A DNA stretch of 64,000 bases, from positions 1 to 64,000 of the forward strand of contig JAUXUL010000010.1 of NCBI GenBank assembly GCA_030680795.1. Reading direction: 5' to 3'. The notes beneath the pieces are model-generated. The model did no database searches. It was not told where the DNA came from and saw only the letters and a list, made by a program, of their open reading frames with translations. Source of the stretch: Anaerolineales bacterium (GTDB taxonomy: Bacteria > Chloroflexota > Anaerolineae > Anaerolineales > Villigracilaceae). Below, in pieces: positions 8,752-15,177 of this stretch. Each line of letters opens with the position of its first letter. Positions within the stretch are counted from its first letter, which is position 1. The position numbers and the translations under genes are program-made.

Positions 8752-9687
8752 ATGTCAACACTCGCCATTGATAAAGCCATTGAAAAAGTTCCATTTCTCG
8801 CCGGGTCGAAGAATATAAAGAAGACTCCTTTGAGCGGCGGGATCACAAACTTGAATTTCAGGATCGATGCAGACGGCAGGTCGTATGTGATTCGACTCGC
8901 AGGCGAGGGGACAGACCAACTGGGTATTAAACGTGACGTAGAATATGCAGCGAACTACGCGGCGGGTCAACTGGGAATCGCGCCTGAGGTTGTGTATTTT
9001 ATCGAGCCTGAAAATTACATCGTGACACGCTTTATAACTGGAAAGGTCATTCCACCCGATGTGATCAAGCAGTCTGATTATCTTGCGCGTATTGCAAAAA
9101 AGATCAGACTCTTTCACAGACGGGGACCAAAGTTAAAAGGTGAGTTCAATGTCTTCCGACGTGTGGAGATGCTGGAGAAGATTTCCAGAAAAAATAACGC
9201 CAAATTTCCGTATGACTGGGATTGGATCATGCAAAAGACAAAGGATGTCGAGAAGGCTTTGGCGAAAGATCTGTACACGCCAACCCCTACACACAATGAT
9301 TTGCTGAATTTAAATTGGCTCGAAGAAGACGTACCTGGTGATATTGGCGAGATCCGATTGCTTGATTGGGAATATGCGGGTATGGGCGATATCTTCTTTG
9401 ACCTTGCCAACTTCTCACACCACCATCGTTTGAATGAAGAACAGGTGGATAGCTTCCTGTATGAGTACTTCGGAGAAGTGACTGATAAGCAATATGCGCG
9501 TTTGCGCCTGATGTGGCCCATGTCTGAGTTGCACGAGTCCATGTGGGGCACGACACAAACAGGTATTTCCAAATTGGAAGAGGATTTCCAGGGATATGCA
9601 GACCTGTGGTTTGCGCGTTTCCGCCAGCATGTGACGGATTATCGCTGGGAACAGTGGTTGAAGGATGCAGGGAAGAAGAAGAAATAA
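8752..9687 (+). CDS. Choline/ethanolamine-kinase-like phosphotransferase
   Basis: A 311-residue cytosolic kinase of the APH/ChoK superfamily. The N-lobe has LSGGITNLNFRI (27-38) and SYVIRLAG (44-51). The catalytic loop is THNDLLNLNW (His181, Asp183, Asn188) and the metal-binding segment is LLDWEYAGMGDIFFDLAN (Asp205), which is the DWEYAG form seen in choline and ethanolamine kinases rather than antibiotic kinases. It would phosphorylate an amino alcohol with ATP. It is a paralogue of the partial gene at 1-433. A ggagat Shine-Dalgarno precedes the ATG. The downstream aldolase, aminotransferase and HAD phosphatase suggest that the phosphorylated product is further metabolised (inference). The exact alcohol is unknown. 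Confidence 0.85.
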   Translation: MSTLAIDKAIEKVPFLAGSKNIKKTPLSGGITNLNFRIDADGRSYVIRLAGEGTDQLGIKRDVEYAANYAAGQLGIAPEVVYFIEPENYIVTRFITGKVIPPDVIKQSDYLARIAKKIRLFHRRGPKLKGEFNVFRRVEMLEKISRKNNAKFPYDWDWIMQKTKDVEKALAKDLYTPTPTHNDLLNLNWLEEDVPGDIGEIRLLDWEYAGMGDIFFDLANFSHHHRLNEEQVDSFLYEYFGEVTDKQYARLRLMWPMSELHESMWGTTQTGISKLEEDFQGYADLWFARFRQHVTDYRWEQWLKDAGKKKK

Positions 9688-9697
9688 TTAAGGAGAA

Positions 9698-9754
9698 ATG
9701 ATGAAGGAAGAATGTGGTTGCAGGTCAAATGTCAAAGATCTTCATCCTTTTTAA
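9698..9754 (+). CDS. Possible 17-18-aa peptide between kinase and aldolase
   Basis: An aaggag Shine-Dalgarno at 9690-9695 is followed by two adjacent ATG codons (9698, 9701) and a frame reading MKEECGCRSNVKDLHPF, then taa. Spacing is ideal and the peptide has two cysteines. No known family is recognised. It may be a leader peptide, a degraded gene or chance. It occupies the gap between the kinase and aldolase genes. Confidence 0.25.
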   Translation: MMKEECGCRSNVKDLHPF

Positions 9755-9801
9755 AAGTTTGACAATTTCAATAAAACCAAAACTAGCATAAGGAGAAAAC
9801 T

Positions 9802-10677
9802 ATGTCAATCGTAAATGCAAAAGAGATCATGGTTGAAGCGCTGAAGGGCGGGTATGCTGTCGGCGCGTTCAATATCACGGATTTGCTTCAATTTGAAGCG
9901 GTGATAGATGCCGCCATCGAAAAGAAAGCACCCGTGATCGTTCAGACTTCCGTCAAGCCGTCGCAATTTTTAGGGACGGATATGATGGTGGCGATCTATC
10001 GGACTCTCGCCGCTTCCGCCCCCGTGCCTGTCTGCCTGCACCTAGATCATTGCACCACCATTGATTACTGCAAGAAGTGCGCGGATGCCGGCTATACCAA
10101 CATCATGATTGACGCTTCGAAGCAATCCTACGAAGAGAATATCCGCCAGACCAAGGAAGTTGTGGATTACTGCCACAAGGTCGGCAACATCTCTGTGGAA
10201 GGCGAGCTGGGAACTGTGGGTGGCGTGGAAGACCAGATCAAAGTTGCAGAAGATGAAGCGCAGTTGGCGAATCCCGAACAATCCATAGAGTTCGTCGAAC
10301 GCACAGGCGTGGACATTTTCGCCCCCGCTATCGGCACAGCGCATGGCGTGTATAAGACCAAGAACCCGAAGATCGATTTCGAGCGCATGGCAATCATCAA
10401 TAAAATGTTGAATGGCAACGGAATCAAGACACCGCTGGTTGTTCACGGTGGGACGGGCTTGCCCGATGATTACATCAAGAAATTGCTGGAAGCTGGCGGC
10501 GCGAAGTTCAATGTGTCCACTGAATTAAAGCACACACTGATTGACGCGAAGTTTGAGTATTTGTCCGCTCACCGCGATGAGTACGATCCCGGCAAACTGG
10601 ATGTCTTCGTCCGAGATGCAACGCGCAAGGCTGTGATGCACTGGATGGATAAGTTGGGTTGTGAGGGGAAGGCGTGA
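9802..10677 (+). CDS. Class II (zinc) ketose-bisphosphate aldolase
   Basis: A 291-residue member of the FbaA/GatY/KbaY family. Seen in order: NAKEIM start, GAFNITDL (22-29), VCLHLDHCTT (catalytic Asp82, zinc ligand His83), VEGELGTVGG (132-141, metal-site glutamate), GTAHGVYK (zinc ligand His181), VVHGGTGL (His215) and KFNVST (235-240, phosphate binding). All key residues are present. The enzyme cleaves a ketose 1,6-bisphosphate, or a related phosphate, to dihydroxyacetone phosphate and an aldehyde. The context (kinase, aminotransferase, HAD phosphatase, DeoR regulator) argues for a peripheral catabolic role rather than central glycolysis, but fructose bisphosphate cannot be excluded. Shine-Dalgarno aaggag precedes the ATG. 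Confidence 0.88.
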   Translation: MSIVNAKEIMVEALKGGYAVGAFNITDLLQFEAVIDAAIEKKAPVIVQTSVKPSQFLGTDMMVAIYRTLAASAPVPVCLHLDHCTTIDYCKKCADAGYTNIMIDASKQSYEENIRQTKEVVDYCHKVGNISVEGELGTVGGVEDQIKVAEDEAQLANPEQSIEFVERTGVDIFAPAIGTAHGVYKTKNPKIDFERMAIINKMLNGNGIKTPLVVHGGTGLPDDYIKKLLEAGGAKFNVSTELKHTLIDAKFEYLSAHRDEYDPGKLDVFVRDATRKAVMHWMDKLGCEGKA

Positions 10678-10681
10678 GGGC

Positions 10682-10740
10682 AAGAGATTAGAGAATTAGA
10701 GATTAGGCATTCGTAATTCGTGACGCGTAATGAGTAATAT
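10682..10740. repeat. 8-bp periodic intergenic stretch
   Basis: After the aldolase stop the sequence divides into 8-mers gattagag, aattagag, attaggca, ttcgtaat, tcgtgacg, cgtaatga, gtaatatc. The periodicity matches the array at 3227-3330 although the unit differs. Confidence 0.5.
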
Positions 10741-10750
10741 CATAGATAAT

Positions 10751-10888
10751 CTGGTGGTCGAGTAGGGCGAGTGTTCTTCGAGCCTGTATCGAGACCACCG
10801 AGTAATATTAGCAACGAATGGTTACATGAGAATGTAGTAGTTTCGATATGTCCTTCGCACAGTATGCTCAGGGCTACTCGACCACCAG
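10751..10888. mobile_element. MITE-like element, 15-bp perfect terminal inverted repeats
   Basis: The 15-mer ctggtggtcgagtag (10751-10765) is repeated exactly in inverted form at 10874-10888, giving a 138-bp element with no coding capacity. Internally ggtggtc (10753) pairs with gaccacc (10793-10799), and a second hairpin includes the tccttcgcac...gctcaggg segment. The same 15-mer occurs once more at 49099-49113. No transposase gene with matching ends was seen in the window. Confidence 0.6.
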
Positions 10889-10917
10889 CATATAAAAAAA
10901 TCAAGGAGTTTTAAAGC

Positions 10918-12024
10918 ATGAAAAAAGTTGAGGAATATTACGCCCCGTGGGTTAAGGGCATTCCGATGTACATCTCGGAGCATATTGAAAAAGCATGGAG
11001 AGACCCGAAACTACACCGCATGATGTCCAACGAGAATCCGCTGCCACCCTCGGATAAAGTTTTGGAAGCAATGGCAAAGTACTCAAAGATGGCGAATCGC
11101 TATCCCGATCAAGGGCTGGTTGTCCGCAGCAAAATCGCGGAGATGAACAACGTAGACGGTCCCGGTAACGTGATGATCGGCAATGGTTCCAGCGAAGTAT
11201 ATGACAATATCTTCCGTATGTTTATCACGCCCGATGATGAAGTCATCCAGCACACGCCTTGCTTCGGCATTTACGGCTTGCGCGGAACTTTGCTCGGCGC
11301 AAAGATGGTCTCTGTGCCGATGATCTACAAAGATCATCTCATGCACTACGATCCAGATGCTATTTTGAAAGCCGTCACCGACAAGACCAAGATCATCGTC
11401 GTTGCCAACCCGAACAACCCCACCGGCAACTTCATGGATGCCAAGCACTTCATCCCGATTGCCGAAACGGGCATTCCGTTCGTTGTTGATGAAGCCTATG
11501 TTGAGTATGCTGGACTGGGCATGTCCCAAGTGCAGTTGACCAAGAAATACAAGAACGTGTTGATCACACGCACCTTGTCGAAGGCGTATGGTCTCGCGGG
11601 AATGCGCTTTGGATACACCATTGCGGACAAGGAAGTGATTGACCAGATCGCCGGCTCGCTTCTTCCCTGGAACGTGGGCACGATCCCGATGTGGGCGGCT
11701 CTCGCGGCTTTTGAAGATACTGAAGGTCTGGCGGAACGCGTCAAGTTCAACAACAACGCAGTGGATTTCATCACCGAGTCCCTGAGCGTCATCCCCGGCT
11801 TCTACATTATGAACTCCAAAGCCAACTACATTCTCTTTGATTGCGGTGATACTGGCAAGACAGGCAAGGAAGTTCTGGCTTACGCAGAAACCAAAGGAAT
11901 CATCCTGCGCGGCGAAAGCAAGAAATATGGCAGTGATGGCTGGTTCCGCGTGACCGTCGGCTCAACGGAAGAAAACCAGTTGTTCGTGGATACCGTCCTT
12001 GAGTTTCTTGGAGTGAAAAAGTAG
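10918..12024 (+). CDS. HisC-like class I/II PLP aminotransferase
   Basis: A 368-residue fold-type I PLP enzyme resembling histidinol-phosphate aminotransferase. Visible are SNENPLPPSDKV (37-47), ANRYPDQG (59-66), GNGSSEV (88-94), VVANPNNPTGN (161-171), FVVDEAYVEY (188-197) and the Schiff-base lysine in TLSKAYGLAGMRFGY (Lys222, with Arg230 for PLP phosphate). HisC itself or a phospho-amino-alcohol-acting relative, including CobD-type decarboxylases, are all possible. No histidine or cobalamin genes surround it. It lies between a ketose-bisphosphate aldolase and a HAD phosphatase, so a role in the catabolic locus is favoured. An aaggag Shine-Dalgarno lies ten bases upstream of the ATG, after the MITE-like element. 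Confidence 0.82.
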   Translation: MKKVEEYYAPWVKGIPMYISEHIEKAWRDPKLHRMMSNENPLPPSDKVLEAMAKYSKMANRYPDQGLVVRSKIAEMNNVDGPGNVMIGNGSSEVYDNIFRMFITPDDEVIQHTPCFGIYGLRGTLLGAKMVSVPMIYKDHLMHYDPDAILKAVTDKTKIIVVANPNNPTGNFMDAKHFIPIAETGIPFVVDEAYVEYAGLGMSQVQLTKKYKNVLITRTLSKAYGLAGMRFGYTIADKEVIDQIAGSLLPWNVGTIPMWAALAAFEDTEGLAERVKFNNNAVDFITESLSVIPGFYIMNSKANYILFDCGDTGKTGKEVLAYAETKGIILRGESKKYGSDGWFRVTVGSTEENQLFVDTVLEFLGVKK

Positions 12025-12033
12025 GAAACATGC

Positions 12034-12066
12034 AGACCTGACAGGTTTCCAAAACCTGTCAGGTCT
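12034..12066. terminator. Perfect 15-bp stem, 3-nt loop hairpin
   Basis: Arms agacctgacaggttt (12034-12048) and aaacctgtcaggtct (12052-12066) pair completely around cca. It lies between the aminotransferase stop and the Shine-Dalgarno of the HAD gene. With only ttga after it, it is as likely an RNA-processing or dispersed palindrome as a true terminator. Confidence 0.6.
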
Positions 12067-12082
12067 TTGAATGGAGGAAACC

Positions 12083-12841
12083 ATGTCAAAAATTAAAGCA
12101 GTGTTCTTTGACCAGGACGGCGTGATCATTGATACCGAACGCGATGGTCACCGTGTGTCGTTCAACATGACCTTCAAAGAGTTTGGCTTCAGCGATGAAT
12201 GGAGCGTGGAGTATTACCACGAACTGCTCCAAATTGCGGGCGGCAAGGAACGCATGAAGCACTACTGGAAGACCAAGGGGTTTTCCAAACCTTTGACCGA
12301 GGAGGAAATTGACAACCTCGTCAAGGAAATGCACAAGCGCAAGACCGCGCTCTTCGTGGAATTGATCGAGACGGGGCAACTCCCCTTGCGCCCGGGCATT
12401 CATCGGTTTATGAAAGAGGCGATGGAAGCGGGTCTCAAAATCGGTGTCTGCACCACTTCCAATGAACAAGCCGCGAAGGCCATCACCGAAAATGTCCTTT
12501 CAGACATCAAATTTGAGATCTTACTGGCAGGTGATGTAGTTCAGAAGAAGAAGCCAGATCCAGAAATTTATAACCTGGCGCTCTCCAGGCTTGGGCTGAA
12601 ACCCGATGAAGTGATCGTGGTGGAAGATTCCAAGAATGGTGTCAAAGCCGCAAAAGCCGCGGGGACAAATATCATCGTCACGACCAATCACTACACTGAA
12701 AAAGAAGATGTAGATGCTGGCGATGTGATCGTTTCCTGTCTCGGTGATGCCGATGGCGAAAAAGCTGAACTCCGCAAAGGCGACATCAAAGGCTTCGATG
12801 GTGTTGTGCATGTCACGCAGTTGATGGAATTGTTCGGCTAA
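12083..12841 (+). CDS. HAD-superfamily phosphatase (beta-phosphoglucomutase/CbbY-like)
   Basis: A 252-residue protein when started at the ATG at 12083, which is preceded by a perfect ggagg. An ATG at 12071 overlaps that Shine-Dalgarno and is rejected. Motif I is FFDQDGVIIDTE (nucleophile Asp10, Asp12), motif II CTTSNEQ, motif III lysine in KKKPDPEIY and motif IV VVEDSKNG. A helical cap follows motif I, as in subfamily IA. These enzymes dephosphorylate sugar phosphates or phosphorylated small molecules, or isomerise hexose phosphates. It follows the aminotransferase by 58 bases and is probably the last dedicated gene of the locus. The substrate is unknown. Confidence 0.88.
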   Translation: MSKIKAVFFDQDGVIIDTERDGHRVSFNMTFKEFGFSDEWSVEYYHELLQIAGGKERMKHYWKTKGFSKPLTEEEIDNLVKEMHKRKTALFVELIETGQLPLRPGIHRFMKEAMEAGLKIGVCTTSNEQAAKAITENVLSDIKFEILLAGDVVQKKKPDPEIYNLALSRLGLKPDEVIVVEDSKNGVKAAKAAGTNIIVTTNHYTEKEDVDAGDVIVSCLGDADGEKAELRKGDIKGFDGVVHVTQLMELFG

Positions 12842-12921
12842 AGCAAACAAGTTGAGCAGGAAAATCGTCAAAGGTAAAAAATAGAATGTCCCCTGGATTT
12901 TGACTTTTACCTGGAATAATT

Positions 12922-13452
12922 ATGGATGAATTACTCGACATCGTAAATGACGAAGACATTATTACCGGACAGGAAATGCGCTCAACTGTCCATCAACTTG
13001 GCTTGCAGCATCGCGGCGCGCATGTATTCTTATTTACACAGGATGGAAAGATGCTTGTGCAAAAAAGAAGCGCAGATCGCGCCGCATCCTCCTCTGCACT
13101 GGATTGCTCAGTTTCAGAGCATGTCAAAGCTGGGGAAAGTTATCTCGAAGCGGCGGTGCGCGGCATGAAAGAGGAAATGGGCGTGGAGGGAGTTGAGATC
13201 AAAGCGCTTGTTCGATTTAGAATGAATTATGGCGTAAATGACAATGAAATCAGCACGCTGTACAAAGGCAGCATTGACCCAGACAAAATAAAATTTGACC
13301 CTGTTGAAATTGAAGAAGTTAATTATTACAGCGTGGATGAATTACAGGAAATGGTCAAAGACGACAATGTAAAATTCTGCGGGTGGTTTATAGAATTACT
13401 AAACTGGTATTTAGGCAAACCAGCAAAGATGAGCCTTGATTTTCGATCATAG
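12922..13452 (+). CDS. Nudix hydrolase (IDI/YfcD-like)
   Basis: A 176-residue protein. The Nudix box is AGESYLEAAVRGMKEEMGV. It keeps the leading glutamate and the EExG core, but the usual RE pair reads RG. The upstream VSEHVKAG and the N-terminal MDELLDIVNDEDIITG are typical of the isopentenyl-diphosphate-isomerase-like or YfcD Nudix branch. It probably hydrolyses a nucleotide-linked or diphosphate substrate in the cytosol. It starts 80 bases after the HAD gene and has no strong Shine-Dalgarno, so a separate weak start is possible. Whether it serves the catabolic locus is unclear. Confidence 0.8.
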   Translation: MDELLDIVNDEDIITGQEMRSTVHQLGLQHRGAHVFLFTQDGKMLVQKRSADRAASSSALDCSVSEHVKAGESYLEAAVRGMKEEMGVEGVEIKALVRFRMNYGVNDNEISTLYKGSIDPDKIKFDPVEIEEVNYYSVDELQEMVKDDNVKFCGWFIELLNWYLGKPAKMSLDFRS

Positions 13453-13469
13453 AAATAAGTACCGTTTAA

Positions 13470-13640
13470 AGGAGCCTTCAAGAAAATCTTTATGACTTTG
13501 GTGAAAACGGGGATATGCAAATGATCCGCTCGCTTCTCTTCAACGGCGGAGATTTGACGATTCATGGCAAAAATGGAAAAATGCCCGTAGATCTGGCAAT
13601 TGAGGCTGGATATTCCGATGCGGCAAAACTGCTCAAATAG
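13470..13640 (+). pseudogene. Ankyrin-repeat gene remnant
   Basis: The frame reading from 13470 to the tag at 13638 encodes one recognisable ankyrin repeat, including NGDMQMIRSLLFNGGDLTIH and GKMPVDLAIEAGYSDAAKLL, and then stops. An in-frame taa at 13467 precedes it, and the only internal start (ATG 13515) has no Shine-Dalgarno. It looks like the surviving 3' end of a larger ankyrin protein. From 13641 to 13778 nothing coding was seen. Confidence 0.6.
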
Positions 13641-13778
13641 GGAATCACGCGTCGGTTTCGTGCGATGCGTCCCACAGGTTAATAGTCAATAACAATCCGA
13701 GGAAAAATCAACAAAAAGCAACTTCCCAAGAGTAAAAACGTACATCCACCTTAGGAAGTATTAATCAAAGGAGAACCC

Positions 13779-15092
13779 ATGAAAACCCTATATAAATTTC
13801 TTTCCGTTTTTTCCCTGCTCGCTCTTCTAAGCATGACCATTACCACCCCCGCGCAAGCCTTCGACGGCCGCTCTGGCGAAAATATTGTGATCGAAACAGA
13901 TGAGGTTATTGAAGATGACGTGTACATCACCGCAAACGACTTCGTGTTGGATGGAACCGTCAGAGGTGACCTAGTCGTATTTGGCACAACCATCACCATC
14001 AACGGCACTGTGGAAGGCGACTTGATCGCCGCCGGACAAAGCATTGTCATCAACGGCACAGTCACAGACGATGCGCGCATTGCGGGCGCTGTTCTTCAAA
14101 TTGGCAAAACTGCCGCAATCGGCGGGGATGTTGTTGCCGCGGGCGCAAGCCTTGAAACGCAAGACAACAGCTCAATTGCAGGTGAACTCGTCGTTGGCGC
14201 CGGGCAGGTATTGCTTGGGGGGAACGTGACTGGCGATGTGCTCGCAGGTGTCGGCTCGCTGGAACTGCATGGTGAATTCGGCGGTAACGTCAATGCCCAG
14301 GTTGGCGATCCAAAAGCAGGCGGCCCGCCCCCTTCCATGTTCATGCCGCAATCCAATGTCAGTTTTCCAAAAGTAACCCCAGGTTTTTCCATTGTTGAAG
14401 GCGCAAAGATCAAGGGCAGTCTTGAATACACTCAATCCACAGATATAAAAATACCAGCAAATGCCGTAGATGGAAAAATAACGCGCACCAAACCAGTTGT
14501 TGATCCTGACGAAATGGAAGTTCCGCCAACTCCTGCGCAAGCCGCAATGAATTGGACCTTCGATTTGTTCCGCACGATCGCCACACTGATTGTTTTTGGT
14601 TTGTTGCTTGGCTGGCTTGCCCCCATGTTCATGAAAACGCTCATGGAAAAAATACAAACCACACCAGCCGCAACCCTCGGATGGGGTCTGGTAGCATACG
14701 CGGCATTTTTCTTCGCCATCCTTGTCATCCTCGTCGCAATGATCGTAGGCGGATTGCTCTTCGGCGCACTCACACTCGGCGGGTTAAGCGGCACGGTCAT
14801 TTCGGTCGGCATCCTTGCCCTTCTTGCGCTGATCGTTGGCTTTGTACTCGTCACAGTCTTCCTCACCAAAATCATTGTGTCATGGTTAAGCGGCAAGTTA
14901 ATCCTCGCCCGCATCAACCCCACACTGGCTGAACACAAAGTATGGCCGCTCGTGATCGGTGTGATCATTATCGCCCTGCTCATTGCTTTGCCCTACGTTG
15001 GCTGGCTATTCGGCATACTTGTCATGTTCCTCGGACTCGGCGCCCTCTGGATCTGGGGACGCGAAACCTGGCATGCGCTCAAAGCTACGTAA
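13779..15092 (+). CDS. Secreted/membrane bactofilin-like (polymer-forming) protein
   Basis: A 437-residue protein. A signal peptide (residues 1-28, ending TTPAQA-F) is followed by a right-handed beta-helix-like region at about 35-190 built of short repeats such as LDGTVRGDLVVFG, INGTVEGDLIAAG and INGTVTDDARIAG. This is the polymer-forming/bactofilin pattern. A proline-rich linker leads to four or five transmembrane helices (about 260-430). It probably forms an extracytoplasmic beta-helical scaffold anchored in the membrane. aaggag precedes the ATG. A hairpin at 15114-15139 follows. No partner gene is evident, and the role in cell envelope or stress is inference. Confidence 0.8.
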   Translation: MKTLYKFLSVFSLLALLSMTITTPAQAFDGRSGENIVIETDEVIEDDVYITANDFVLDGTVRGDLVVFGTTITINGTVEGDLIAAGQSIVINGTVTDDARIAGAVLQIGKTAAIGGDVVAAGASLETQDNSSIAGELVVGAGQVLLGGNVTGDVLAGVGSLELHGEFGGNVNAQVGDPKAGGPPPSMFMPQSNVSFPKVTPGFSIVEGAKIKGSLEYTQSTDIKIPANAVDGKITRTKPVVDPDEMEVPPTPAQAAMNWTFDLFRTIATLIVFGLLLGWLAPMFMKTLMEKIQTTPAATLGWGLVAYAAFFFAILVILVAMIVGGLLFGALTLGGLSGTVISVGILALLALIVGFVLVTVFLTKIIVSWLSGKLILARINPTLAEHKVWPLVIGVIIIALLIALPYVGWLFGILVMFLGLGALWIWGRETWHALKAT

Positions 15093-15113
15093 TATAAAAT
15101 CCAAACTCTTCCC

Positions 15114-15139
15114 GGGCGGGTCAATCTTATGACCCGCCC
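15114..15139 (+). terminator. Hairpin after the bactofilin-like gene
   Basis: gggcgggtca (15114-15123) pairs perfectly with tgacccgccc (15130-15139) over a 6-nt loop, followed by a short T-rich stretch. It is positioned between the stop at 15092 and the promoter at 15166. Confidence 0.7.
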
Positions 15140-15165
15140 TTAATGTTTAATCGGATGTTCTTTGT

Positions 15166-15171
15166 TATAAT
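15166..15171 (+). promoter_or_regulatory. -10 box for a leaderless radical SAM mRNA
   Basis: TATAAT lies six bases before the ATG at 15178. Transcription would begin at or next to the start codon, so the mRNA would have no Shine-Dalgarno. The same geometry recurs at six other genes in this window. Confidence 0.6.
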
Positions 15172-15177
15172 TTCTTC

